Assembly: GCA_023515745.1 (NCBI GenBank)
Contig: JALECJ010000257.1
Coordinates: forward strand, 188,687 to 252,686
DNA from: Amoeboaphelidium protococcarum
Lineage: Eukaryota; Aphelidiomycota; Aphelidea
DNA: 64,000 bases
Reading direction: 5' to 3'
Positions 34,147 to 46,700 of the stretch are shown here, piece after piece. The position numbers were made by a program, and so were the translations under genes. The notes beneath the pieces were generated by a model. The model did not search any database, was not told where the DNA came from, and saw only the letters and a program-made list of their open reading frames with translations. Position 1 is the stretch's first letter; each line of letters begins with the position of its first letter.

Positions 34147-35763
34147 TCATTATAGATTTAAATCACGTATCACGTGCTTGAATATACTGCTATTATTACT
34201 GTTTTTCTTGGTACTGGTTTTGGAGTCTATCTCATCGATTTAATTAAATCGCAGAATGCTCTGTAATAGTTAAGCCACTGTGACGCGATTTTACATCAGC
34301 TTGTTGTACACTTGATTCAGCGGTATATACAATTTGTAACTGGAATCAAACTGATGATATTTAAATTTCTATCGCCCTGATAAGATAACAGCGATTAGTT
34401 AGATGAGAAATTTAAGCTCTATATCACCTCCAAATACACCACATCCCCAGTTCCCAGTAGCAATGCCTTTAGTCTGATCTTGCATTGCGTGCGACACTTT
34501 GAAGCCAGCCATTGCCTTATTCAATTCACGTTGAACATATTTCATTTGACTTTGAGACTTTACTTTAGCTCTACCTTACGGATGAAAGTACATGGCATCT
34601 ATAGCACAGAACTGAACCTCTTTCACGGACAAAACTATATCATCTTTCGCTCGTAATGAATCTACTGAAGACCTGTCGTGATACAAACCTCCAAATTACA
34701 ACGATGAAGCATATCCGTTAGCACAGGCATAACGCGACGCTCCTCTAATCAGTATAGCCTCATTATTATCCATACGTTCACACAATAGCATTGAAACTAA
34801 AAGTTCTGGGTGTTCACAAAACAGAATCTCTTCCTATACTGCGCCTCTACCCAACACTCCACCACCAATGAATTCATTGGCAAAGTCCACTTTGATCCAA
34901 TCGCTACCAGAATCTTGAATCAATTCATTATTCGCCACTTCAAATTTATTAAAATTAATAACAAGAGATTAGATACTAGATGTCGATGCTTAATATTCAG
35001 GTGACACGTATTAGCCAACGTCTAATATTTCGGTTGATGTCAGGACTGACCTCTCAAATACTATATGACACGGCGAGTCATCATCCAACTCAAAAAGATC
35101 ACTTTTAGTGTCTAAATATATCAATATGCACTGCAATTTAGCTATAGATGAAGGATGAGGTAGGCCAAATAGAAGCTTAGCGAATGAAGTAGTAGAAGGT
35201 AACTGCAGTTCATCATCGCCATCAACCACCATGTCTGGTACTAAGCCAAAGAATATTAAAGAAATTAATACTGCACATTGCAATTAAGAGAGAGCTATAG
35301 CTTATGACTTTTATTGCGTTAACAGAGGTAGAGATGTTGGAAGACACGTCTAGCATTTCATCACTAAAGCAACCACCTTTCGGTATGTTTCAACAGGCAA
35401 TTTACACTGTTGCAGATTATGGCTAGCATTTTTCTCCTATCCACTCGTACAACTCAAAATTGAACTATAAGTCTATACCAATAGGCTCGCTACATCTTCG
35501 TAAGACTCTAGCTATACCTTTTCTAGTCATGACAGAGTTTTTGTCCATTAGTCAATGAGGGACGGGTGATGTGGCATCATGCGCGAATGCATATTAACTG
35601 AGTCCGGCTTGAAATCTGCGTTAACAACTATGATGCTAGCGCTCACAATGGAGTCGACATGATCTTCAACATCGTTGTCATTATCAAACTTCTTCTTTGG
35701 GGTAAAACGACTATCAATTTCATCTTCACCATCATGCAGTAAGGAACGCTTCATTGTTATCAC
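34147..35763 (-). CDS. poly(ADP-ribose) glycohydrolase (5' structure uncertain)
   Basis: The catalytic part is clear: [21 protein letters not shown] with the GGG...QEE signature, [50 protein letters not shown], and [20 protein letters not shown]. Upstream, [20 protein letters not shown] matches the helical domain that precedes the macrodomain. The enzyme cleaves poly(ADP-ribose) chains. The frame is whole-codon from ATG 35763 to TGA 34147-34149 (539 codons) but contains a TGA at 35527-35529. Either an intron removes it (for example 35518-35598, 81 nt, or one ending at the TGTAG acceptor at 35490), or the true start lies elsewhere. Yeasts lack PARG; filamentous and early fungi often have it. 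Confidence 0.85.
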
Positions 35764-35870
35764 AACTTACAGTACAATTCAGTTCAAAGGCGCTTAAAGA
35801 GAAAATCAAAACTGAAACAACCTCTAAAAAGGAAAGGGTATCCGGCTATATCATCAAACTCACTCACAAA

Positions 35871-37507
35871 TCATTGTTATTACAGTGAGTAAGACTAGTA
35901 TGTGACGCGTGGTTGTGTCCATTCAGACAGTGCTGATTGCATTCCCAGATCATGTCCATAACCAGACTGCTTTAATCCACCGAACGAATTGGATGGATGA
36001 ATGTAGTTGTAACAATTGATCCACAAAGTTCCAGCTTTAATCTACCTCTACATCCGCTATATTCTATCAGCGTCTCTAGTCCACAATCCAGCTACAACAT
36101 AGGTATAACAATGATTTAAATATCGCACTGTAACAAATACATATGCATACCTGCTAAGCCATACTCGCTGTCATTAGCTCTTTTGACAACTTCCTATTCA
36201 GTCTTGAAAGGAGGTAACACGGTCAAAACTGGGCCGAATATTTCCTCTCTAGCCACAAAATGATTATCATCATCAACTTTTACAACTACATTTAAAATTC
36301 AACTGTCCAAATTAGTTTTTTGTCTGAAAAATAACAATGTCTCACCTGTTGGCTTTATAAAATAGCCCTCGGATCCATGTCGTGATCCTCCTGTCAATAT
36401 TTTCGTTGAGCCGGAAGTTTTAACCTTGTCAACAATTTTCATAATCTTTTCAAATTGAATCTAATCAACTATCGGCCCAATATCAGTATCCTACTTTACA
36501 GGATCTCCTATTGCCAATTCACCGGCAGCTTTCACAAGTCTCTCCACGACTTCATCATACACTGCTTCATGTATAAATAGACGAGAGCCAGCGCAACAAT
36601 TCTATCCGGCATTGGCAAATATGGCAGTCGCAATATCATTTACCACTTTCTACTTCTCCCTTTATGATCTTCCATGAAAAGCATCTTCAAATACAATCAA
36701 AGGACTTTTACCACCCAGTTCAAGAGTAACGCGTTTAAAATTAGAGTCTGCGGCTTACTTTTGAATTAAACGACCAACTCCACCGCTACCTGTGAAGCTT
36801 ACTTTATCCACGTCCATATGCTGACATAATGCAGCGCCTATATCAGCGCCGCCCGGAAGAACATGCACCATATCTCTATTGCCTTCTCCCAAAACTTGTT
36901 GAATAATATCACCCATGAACAGGGCAGAGAGAGGAGTTAACTGATGCGGCTTAATCAACACTGAATTACCACAGCACAGCGCCGGAGCCAACTTCCAGCT
37001 GGTGAGAATCAGCGGGTAATTGTAACTTGTGATTAAGCCACAGACTCCAACAGGATGGTATTATGATCGTGATGACAATTTGCTACGGCCCGACCCATCA
37101 CTTCCGCCGCTAGGCAAATCATATAGATCCAGCGATGTGCCATACAATTTATCAGCCAGACCAGCGTAATACTTGAAACATTCAATCGATTCATCCACAT
37201 CAAACAGAGAATCCCGAATAGTCTTGCCACCTTATATGGTCTCAAGATATGCAAGTTCCTCACGATTTTACTAGATTTTCAGTGCTATCGAGTGGAGTAA
37301 ATCTCTTCGCTATGCACCATTCAGATCGGTATCAGATTCGAGATACTCTCTACCCGCAGCGACAGCTTCGTCAACCATCTCGGTAGTGCTGTCATGTACC
37401 TAACACACAGTCTTCTCAGTAGAGGCCGATATAAGACTTCTCAGCCGTCCGCTTTTCCTGACTGTTCCACTAACGATAGGAGCCAAATGTTTCAACTAAA
37501 AATACAT
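35871..37507 (-). CDS. NAD(P)-dependent aldehyde dehydrogenase, probably mitochondrial
   Basis: 505 aa after two introns: 36286-36345 (60 nt, GTGAGA...ATGTAG) and 36092-36150 (59 nt, GTATGC...TTGTAG). Motifs are YNYPLILTSWKLAPAL, the cofactor loop FTGSGGVGRLIQK near 236, catalytic Glu in ELGGKSP near 260, and the nucleophile in FANAGQNCCAGSR near 303, followed by EEIFGPVLTV and FGGLKQSGYGHDLG. The Gln of AGQNCC is TAG (36602-36604) where the family has Gln. The first 40 residues are Arg/Ser-rich without acids, suggesting mitochondrial import. It closely fits betaine/general aldehyde dehydrogenases; substrate unknown. Confidence 0.93.
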
Positions 37508-37722
37508 GATGCTATGCTTGTTTTGAACTCAACGAAAAAGTCCATTACTTCAAAGGTAACAACTCAAAAAGGCATGTAAATCTGCGTGGCGAACCGGGTA
37601 AAATACATGTAGCCTTAAAAAATTATTATTCATTCACTCAAACTAATTTTATTCACTACTTTTAATTTCATTTATACTACGCCGAATGTTTAGGGACGAG
37701 CCAATGTAGGTCGAAATCAATT

Positions 37723-39594
37723 TCAGCATCCCGTGAAGTGATATCCAGCAGGAACCAAATGACATGGAACGTACAGAAACTAGAAATACTTCTTAAAGTA
37801 AACCTCTGGCAGAGCAAAAGTACCTGTCTGATTACCATATAAATTGTACGCGCCGGGCAGAGTGACTTGGGGAGACTTGGGTCCCCACGGGTTGGACAGA
37901 ATAAAAACACCATCTTCATAGTATAGGAGTGCATAACCGTGGACACCAACTAATCCAGTTCCTTAGTACATACCTTGTTTATCATCTTCCACGTAAGTGG
38001 CTGCACCTAAGGCCGCAAATTCATCGTTTTCAATTAGACTATTACTGATGAAACGGAACGATGGCACTTAACGGACATCGATATATCCTTAACGTTTGCC
38101 AGTAAAAAGGCGATAGGTAACAATGAGCGAATTACCCGTTAAAAGCGAAATGCCTTCAGATCGTAACTATCTTTCTGCAGCAGAGAAGAAAACCAACAGC
38201 CAAGGCGGATACGTCCCTCCATCAGGACCTTTGACGAGCGCAGTGGAATTCTTGTAATCGTAATCCGCAGATACATAATGAGGATCAAGATCATGATCAT
38301 ACAAAAGCACACGAGGACCAGTTCTAATAGCGGATCTGAATGCCAAACGAAGCTAATCTGTCACAACAAATACAGAAGGACAGCGGTACGATAGAGATGC
38401 AACCATACTCAAGAACCAACAATTACCCCACTAGCCCTGCGTAATTGCATCAAAAGCGACAAGTCCTTCCTTTAGGAAACCACGCTAAAATTCCTTACCA
38501 AAGTTCATAGACTCTTCAGACTTCTCTTCGGGAAACTTAACTGGAACGGCAGGCAATCCTTGAAAGTGATGATACTTGACCACCTAAGGAAGGACATGTT
38601 TACACAATGTATCTACAATTTCCCCAGAGTTATCAACCCAGATGTCAGAGACGGCGTACGGGGCTATGTTCTCCTAATTGAATTCGGCCTTAAAGCAGGT
38701 AAAGCCATCTTCAGAACTAGATCCCTATCTGTCATTGCCATCTGGCAAAACTACAGGTTTCGCTTCGGTTCCGATGCATCGGGCGGAAGAACCACTACCT
38801 ATACTACTCTTTTAGAAGCTGACAATTATGCCACCAGGGCATGAAATGTGCTGATAGGAGTGGGTTGAATTTCGTGTCACCTCCACCGACTGCACTATTT
38901 GGGTGCCATAACTAGATTACAATTCGTAAACATTCATTCCATTGCAGCTGACTTCTCCTGCGCCAGGACCAAATGCAGTCAGTAAACCACGATTTGTGCA
39001 ATCGTACTCAGTAATGGTGCGCTTTGGCTGGACCGGGGCCTCACACAAAGCCATTTAAACTTCGCCAGATGTCCTGTTCACAAACAACTACGATACAGCC
39101 GAGTCGAACCGATTAAAAAGCTCACCGGCCCATAACGAAGGACATTTCTAACCTGAGACAATAAAGTTGAACCCACCAGAATCAGAAATAATAGTTCCTT
39201 CAGCAGGACTTGAGCACATTGCAGAAGCGAAAAGGCCACTTTTCCCTCTGATAATACCAGTAATAAATCCACCATGGCACTTGTAAATCTTCAGTTCAGA
39301 CCCTTCAATGTCAGACGCGTATGCAACCCCCTTATACAGATTGCTCACATTAGCAGATGTCATACGTTGACCATTTTCAGCACAGATTGGACGGCCATCA
39401 TCGCCTAAGCCAATCATAAACGATGAGCATTGCTACCAAGTACCAGCACTACCCAGTTTCCGTGTTTCAAGGTTAGTATCCACAGCCGCAGATAGACCAT
39501 GAGCAGTAGCATTGACAGCGGACTCGTTTCGAGATTGGGACATTACTGCATAAGGACTCAGCGCCAAAACAGAGAGTAGGATTGCAAAATTCAT
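37723..39594 (-). CDS. calpain-type cysteine protease with signal peptide
   Basis: 623 aa, one exon. The start gives a signal peptide (MNFAILLSVLALSPYAVMS). Residues about 20-340 form a Cys-containing, unrecognised region with Asn-x-Ser/Thr sites. The calpain (C2) catalytic core follows: QGQWGNCWFLSMVASLS with Cys near 392, GLVGVHGYALLY with His near 552, and FILSNPWGPKSP with Asn near 568. The Gln before WGNCW is TAG (38431-38433). Typical calpains are cytosolic and calcium-dependent; a secreted or lumenal one is unusual. There is no EF-hand or C2-like domain after the core; the protein ends about 55 residues past the Asn. Confidence 0.85.
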
Positions 39595-40334
39595 ATCAAA
39601 GTTATTCTATCTATTATAATTAAACACCTTCATATAAAAATTCGTATATATTTAGAGATGAAAACAAATAGAGAGGTGAGATTCTTGGAAATTACTAGAT
39701 CCAACGCCCATGTAACGTTATGATATCAAGTGACGCGCCAGTCATGAATATCATTGGTGAGACCATCGCTGATGTAACGTTCCATATCCAATGGATACAA
39801 TTGCAACGTGACATGTAAATGACTTTAAGATAAAAACAGATAAAACCCAGACTGTCCGCAACTGCAGTGTCAAAAGACTATGCCATAGGTAATTAGCCTC
39901 ATATGACGCGCTGTAATGCAAAAGCTCATTAATATTCACTAAGCTCAGAGTGCTAAGTCGAAAGCCTTCACAATCATGAATCTCAACTATATTACACTAG
40001 ATTAAGATTGTGTATGTCTATGAGGTAGATTGATCGCAAATTCTATCAATAGGTACAGTGATTAAAGGTACCAGATATAACGCGGTCAACGAAACCGCAA
40101 AGCTTCACATCAAACTATTCCATTTTAAGCAGTCAAGTAGAAGGCAGATACAATTTTCGCTCGATAATAAACAGCGCCAATAGCAGTAGGTACTCATCGG
40201 CGCCAACTATAAACAAACACCTCAAGCCATCGTGTAAGATATCGTTATTTAGTTATCTCGCAATTGAAGTAAACGCTGTCAATCTAAAACAACAACAACA
40301 GTATAACACAGGATATCTTTAATTAGCAACAAAA
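39595..40334. other. 740-nt intergenic stretch
   Basis: This lies between two leftward genes. A rightward frame 39744-40061 (105 codons, ATG to TGA) and a leftward frame of about 110 codons without ATG overlap each other, and neither is convincing. An AAC repeat lies near 40290-40305. It presumably includes the calpain promoter. Confidence 0.35.
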
Positions 40335-41486
40335 TCAATAATCGTCATCAAAAGTCTACGGACGCTCTCTTTAATGAAAATCATCGTCCACCTGTCCAGC
40401 AGTATGAATCGCTTCATCTTCATCTTGTAAATCATATACAGCGTGTCTTTGTCGTCGTAGAGCAGTTCTTAGCGATTGCTATATACTCTTTAGTGACATG
40501 GACTTTCTCGTCATCTTTGATGAATTACTACTACTTTACACTTTGGATACTGCTTTCAGCTTGGGCTAACTCCTAATTTATTCCAGGAGCGAACTGATTT
40601 ATCCCAAATGAGCACCTGGCTCCTAACAATCATCTGAATTCTGCTATTGATCAAAGGACCTCTGTTAGCCATCGCTTGACTTTCTATTAGAATTTAATCG
40701 CATTACTATTTACTACGTAGAATTAGTCAGCAATTGCACCTTTTAAATAATACTAGTGAGACTTTTGGCCATTTCCTCGTAAGATATCTTATCAGTGTAT
40801 TCAATACAATATTTATGAGCAGACTCGGCTTATTTCAAGACTGACTTCAAGTCCTGATTAGATTGAGTAATAGATTACAAGAGCGTCGCATTCTATTGCT
40901 TCAATCGATTGATGGCCATCTCAGACAGTTGATCATAATGCCTTTATTAAACACCACCAGCACCACCACCGGAAAATTTGACCTCACTTTAATCGTAATC
41001 AGCGGTATGAGAAGATTCGAACAGTCTCGCATCATCAGACCTCATCACATGCATAGTTGGCCTTCGCTTGAATTGATTAAGCTGTTGATCAGAATTTGCA
41101 GGAGTAACAGGACGCATAGTCAGTCTTCTATTAGCATTAATGTTACTAGATTTGACGCCTCCGGTTGAATTCAATCCCCGCTATGATCGAGATTCGCTAC
41201 CCAGACGGAGCACTTCACTTTGTAAAGCTTTGATGCGATCACGATAAGATCCAATTTACGCGTCTTTCTACATATTACTAAGCTTCTCTTTAATGCAAAT
41301 ATCCATCAACTGGATCTTCTTCTTCCACTTCGCATATTAATCCATTGTCTTTTGGAATTGATCATAGTTATATTGTTCATCACTCTGATCAAATACACCG
41401 CTGATCATATCCTCTTGGAATAACTCCTAGACATTTACATCAGTGTGAGGACACTCTGGTAGCTCATACCATTAAATAGAATGCAT
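40335..41486 (-). CDS. Gln-rich coiled-coil protein of unknown function
   Basis: 383 aa, one exon from ATG 41486. The N-terminus begins MHSIQWYELPECPHTDV, then a long helical part with heptad spacing (YAKWKKKIQLMDICIKEKL, YRDRIKALQSEVLRLG), a basic Ser/Asn-rich linker, a second coiled-coil (INRLKQQNATLLQSITQSNQ, LKSVLKQAES), and an acidic end with DDDFHQ. Gln is over 12 percent by eye and mostly TAA/TAG. A structural or adaptor role is plausible but not shown. Confidence 0.65.
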
Positions 41487-41745
41487 AGCGAAATAGATAA
41501 ATTGTATTAATTAATTTTAGTTGAACAAAATAATAAGCCAACAACATGAAGTAGAATAAAAGAGATTTAGTGCCCCTGACAGAAAAGATCGCGCTCTTTC
41601 TTCACCATTTAGAATTTACTCATTCAACTTCCTCCCTTAAATTACTAGCGCTAAGTGCTGCGTGTAATCTTAACGATAATCGCGGCGTTAAATTTTTAAA
41701 TTATAAATTCGCTCTTTCTCCCTGTGATTATAAAGTTTTAAAAAA

Positions 41746-43404
41746 ATGTCAGATGCTGGTAGAGTAGTGTGTATATAGTTTCCGGATTGTATGTAAAGTC
41801 GCCAGTAGTAGTATTAGATTATAGTGCTGAACTTGCCTCCTGAGTAGAAATAGTTCATCGAGAAGATGCAATATTTGTGCCACTTCCGAGAAGATATGAC
41901 GCGTTGTAATTAAAGTACTTATTTAAAGCATAGTAGCGTCGTAGGGTACAACAGTTAATACACATTATAGAGGAGTCTGAGATTAAAGTTTAGCACCGAG
42001 TCCACCGCGTCATAGTTTTACCGATAGACTTACCGTAAGTTCAAGCTGGGTGGTTAGTGGTTGTAAATTGAATTGATGGGTGATTTGGTTGATTAGGATG
42101 ATGCGGTAGATGGACAGGTTATATTAGAAGGACTTTTAGATGTCTAAAGTCGTCCCAATTCCCGACATTGTATCGTGCTGTAATTGAATGGATTGTCATA
42201 GTAAGAGTTTGATTTTGAATATTACGCGCGTACATTTAAAGTCAAGGCGGTGCTTGCTGTCCAAGGATGCCATATTTATTACGTGTTCTTTGATGACTAA
42301 GTATCCTGTGATGCTTTTGAGTTGCACATTAGTGAAGTGTTACCTTTGAAATGCTTCTAACATGCTGAAGAGTAGTTAGCGAAGGCTCTATTTAATCGAT
42401 TTGTCACTGAATAGTAATATAATAGTCAAGATAATAGCTTAGAGTACTGCGGTGATAGGTATTGCATTAAAAAATTAGAATTTTCTACTGATTAGAAGAT
42501 GACTTTACGCTAAGAACAAGAGCTTGTTGAAGATGTTAGCACTCCAGGTGATGCTCTACCAGCTTCATAGGATGTGAATGAAGACAATAGCGATTAAGAT
42601 GATGCCGAGCAGTTTTTAGAATCACTGGCGGCGAACTAAGGATCGTCAACAAGTCAGGAATTCGATTAGTTATCGTCTCAATCCATTTAATCACATAATG
42701 GAGATTAAAATTCTGAAGGAGATCTGGCTGTAATTCTGCCTGCTGTGGATCAATTTGTCAGTTGGAGCAATCTTGGGTGTGTGTTGTGTCAGCGACGATT
42801 TTAAACGCGTCTGTATCTTGAAGTTCACCTCAGAGAATCTAATACTCATAGCTAAAGGTTTTAGTAGTTTGTCGGTGATTTGTAAAAGTATCACCATGAA
42901 CAGGCTGCGTTAATGTTCAGTTAGTTTTCCACATCGCCAAAGTACTAATTATCAAACACTATAACGGATTAAAGCTCATCGTTGGTGAAGCGAAGACAAA
43001 GCTAGTAGATGATGCACCACTAAGTTGAATCCTAAGTTGATCGACAGTGGGGTATCAAAAAACAAAAGAGATCGTCTGAGGCATCATCATATTCTTCATG
43101 GGGAGCGTATGAAAGTATCCGGAGTCAATCTTCACAAGAGGTTCATGAATAGAAGGTTATCCTTGAAGATACATAAGAGAAGTCGTAAGGCCATGTCAAA
43201 GATAACTTAGGCAATAAAGGTCCAAATGCTGGCGAAAAGTTGCTGAAAAAGATTGGATGGAGTGGCACAGGCGGTCTTGGTAAAAATGGACAAGGAGTAA
43301 AGTTGGCATTTGAGCCTCAAATCTACAAAAAAGGCAAAGGTATTGGCGCATCTAAATCGCTTCCCCTATCGTAATACAACAACAATAATCAAAAATAAGT
43401 TTGA
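41746..43404 (+). CDS. G-patch and C2H2 zinc-finger protein (RBM5/10-like end)
   Basis: 552 aa, one exon. It is unusually dense in reassigned codons, so no standard-code frame exists over most of it. Near residue 355 is a C2H2 finger, CVLCQRRFQTRLYLEVHLRE...H, like that of RBM5/RBM10. The C-terminus holds a G-patch: GEKLLKKIGWSGTGGLGKNG followed by GVKLAFEPQIYKKGKGIGAS. The pairing of this finger with a G-patch is typical of splicing regulators, and G-patches activate DEAH helicases such as Prp43/Prp2. The N-terminal 230 residues do not show a clear RRM. An alternative upstream frame begins at 41547 but ends at a TGA near 41830. Confidence 0.75.
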
Positions 43405-43541
43405 ATAGTTAGTACTGTATTCTTCAAAGTAATAAAAAGTGTACTGTACATATACTACTTCAGTTTACAATCTTGTTAATGTCCTTCACATACCTCCACT
43501 CATTTTTCATAAAATACTTAATCACAATACTCAAAATCTTC

Positions 43542-46418
43542 TCACAGCTCCCACTGGACGGTAAAAGCGCGGTCCAACTTGATGGATAGATGGCTGATTA
43601 CTAGCTCCTAAGTCTCTCCATTCCAGATAAAGTTCTGCTCAGCAATCTTCTCGCTGTTCAACAAAACTTGAGATGGACGTTGACTCAATCCCAAGACATA
43701 CAGCTTATCCAATCTACCAAAGGCGTCATAGTTAAATTGACCATCAGCAATCAGAGAGAAGGACTTGCCATTCTTGTTCTCAACGCGGAAGTTGGCAAAG
43801 GTATTGTCCAAATTCTTCACAGGCTCGCTCTCTCCATCATCCAGGTACAAGCTACCGTATGCCTTATTAGATAGATCCAAAGCTACAATCAGCTCAAAAT
43901 TGTTCAGGCGAGACTCATGCGTAGTATAACCAGGAATCTGCAAAGGAACGATGTGACCACCGCGGATATGAACATTCACATGATCAATTGGTGCATTCAA
44001 CTTCAGCCACTAACCTTCCTTCTAACCAGCTGGCAGATCGACCACTTTACGCTTGCTGTACCAATCATACCAGCGACCAGCAGGGAAATAACCATATACA
44101 TGATCTTTACCTTGCTCCAAAACTGGAGTGACCATAATCGCTGAACCAACCAGGAACTGACGGTCAAAGTACATCAACTATTCGTCTTGTGGGAACTCAA
44201 AGAACAGCGGGCGCAGTACAGTTGCTCCAAACTAGGAAGCCTCATAGAACAGAGTGAAATAGTACGGTAGCAATTGATAACGCACACCTAAAGCTTTGCG
44301 TGAAGCAGCGGCCACACTATCCCACAGATATGGTTCCTGAGCGCGTACTCCACGAGTATTGTGGTTACGAGAGAACGGATAGAATGCACCAAGGGACATC
44401 CAACGTGCACACAGCTCTTCAGTTGTGTCTCCGACAAAGCCGCAGATATCAGCACCAACGTACGGGATACCAAACAGTTGGAAAGACAGGACGGCAGGAA
44501 TTGACAAGAATAAATGTTCCCAGGTAGAGAAATTATCACCAGTCCAATGGCCAGCGTGTCTACCAGTGGAAGCAAAAGTAGATCTGGACAAAACAAACGT
44601 TCTCTTGCCAGGCTTGATGTCCAACAGGGCATTTCTGGTCATAATAGCCTCCGAGTGCCCGTACAAGTTGTGCAAATTATAGTGCAAAGTGTTGTTGTAA
44701 TGTCTTGCATCCGGTGCCACAGTCTTGAAAGTCAATGGCATGTTGCTGTCTCCACCATTACCAATCTTATACTATGGATTGGCAGCGTCCTCTATTTACA
44801 CAGACGCCTTCTTGAACACCAATTGGTCGTCATTGCCATGGTCCAAAGCATCAGTGGCCTCACCGCGGTCGGCCAGCATAAGAACATCGTCGCACGGACC
44901 ATCCTGAGTGTGGCAGAAGTTGGCAGGCTCATTCATGTCGATCCACCAACCATCTAAATCAACATCTTGCATAAACTTTCTAATCCACTTGGTCCACCAT
45001 TCCTGAGTATTCGGATTATTGAAATCAGGGAAAGCAGTAGGACCAGGCCAGACTTTACCTACCAGCAAATTGCCATCGGCGCGCTTGATAAACAAATCTT
45101 TAGCCACGCCTTCATCAAATGGAGCATGTCCAGGTTCAACCTTAATGGCCGGGTCCAGAATCAAGACATACTTCTGATGCTCAGCATGAAGATCGGCCAC
45201 AAACTTCTTCACCTTATCCACGGGATAATTACGCGGATCCAGAGTAAAGTCCTTGTACTGATCCATGTAGTCAATGTCAGTCCACATGGTCTCCAGAGGG
45301 ATGGATGCTTCACGGTATCTTCTCACCACCTCCTTCACTTCATCCAGATTCTTGTAACCAAATCTGCACTAATGAAATCCCAGAGACCAATATGGAATCA
45401 TCAAAGGATTGCCAATAACTTCATAGTACTGATAAACGACATCGGCAGGTGTTGGTCCAGTGAAAATGTAAAAGTCCAAGACACCACCAATGATCTTGTA
45501 AGTCAGAGTACGAGAACGCAATAAGATATCCATACCATTGGCATTCAACAAGAAGACACCATGTGCCTTACCACCGCGCACTTCCATATAAAACGGATGT
45601 GAACCGTAGATGTTCTGATCAACTGGAGTCGCAGCATCACGAGCCCATAAAGTTTATCTGGTGTTCAAGTTGTCGCGTCTAAAAGAGTGCACCACTTCAC
45701 CGAGACCAAAGATATGCGCATTCTCAGGTACTTAAGTAGATAGCTCCAAATACTTATCCTCGTAGATTAGAGGGTTAATCACGGTGTTCTGATCATTGGC
45801 AGGTACAGCAGTGTCGAACAACACGACTAGATCGGACTTTCTCACCACCTTGATCGAGAACGGATCATTCACCACCTGAACCTTGTAAGCAGCTTCTTCT
45901 TCGTCGACGGTGAACTTTGATGGTAGCGGGCGCTTGAATAAATACTCAGGCACTTCAAAACGCTGGCTATCAGCATCGGTTATCTTAAAATGTACACGAG
46001 TATCAGTCTCATACCAAACTTGCAATTTCAAATTACGAATATCACGGTCAAACATGCCACACTCCCTAATAAGAGTGAGATCAGCTTCAATCTTCAGATG
46101 CGAGTCTACCAACTTCTTTTCAACATTGGCAACGCGGTAACCTTTACATGAGCCAGATTGAGCCTTGTGAAAGCACCATGGAGCCATTGCCTAAGAATAG
46201 ACGGGGGACCAACAGCAGCCATTACGTTCACATTCTTCTTTAGTAGTTCCCAGGTATCCACAGTCAGAGCGTTGATGTGGCTAGACATTACAGGCACCAT
46301 TCAGCATGTCCACGTCTTTCTAGGTAGCAGAAGCCAGTTCAGCGAGCGGATTCTGCATGATGACATTGCAGCACACAAGCGGTGCAACTAAACACCCAAT
46401 AGACAGAGCGAAACGCAT
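43542..46418 (-). CDS. secreted GH31 alpha-glucosidase with trefoil domain
   Basis: 958 aa, one exon. A signal peptide ([19 protein letters not shown]) is followed by a P-type trefoil domain (about 45-95) with [18 protein letters not shown]. The GH31 barrel has [13 protein letters not shown], then the nucleophile motif [13 protein letters not shown] near 488-500 and the acid/base motif [11 protein letters not shown] near 618. A Gln in LGFHQCRFGYKN is TAG (45369-45371), the residue fungal enzymes have there. C-terminal beta domains follow. Trefoil plus GH31 is the layout of acid alpha-glucosidase/maltase, so it should release glucose from alpha-1,4-glucans outside the cell or in the vacuole. 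Confidence 0.95.
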
Positions 46419-46700
46419 ATTTTATTGAGTTCAAGATCAACGCTTTATACGGAGAAGATCCAAAGTTAAATGATGCACTTGCGGAGTTAAGTAGTGATTA
46501 GTAAGAGGAAACGATGCAAACGCGGAGTGAATGAAAATTTTCGTCAACAACAATCAGCGCCACACTCAATCTCTCCAGCTAATGTGGCTGGCTGTTGCCG
46601 TATAAAATTAGATCAGTTGATGTGATCAAATCATAAAATTACATAATCTTATTCACGATTATTTTATCTTCAATGAAGTCAATTGTATTGTGCTTGATAA

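Noticed and set aside
38560-38844. Rightward 94-codon frame
   Set aside because: It is the opposite strand of the calpain gene, whose frame is continuous and conserved on both sides.
39744-40061. Rightward 105-codon frame from ATG to TGA
   Set aside because: Composition looks random, it is matched by an equally long open frame on the other strand, and nothing is conserved.
44232-45524. Several long rightward frames in the 44-45.5 kb region
   Set aside because: They are shadows of the GH31 gene on the other strand, as expected when few stop codons exist.
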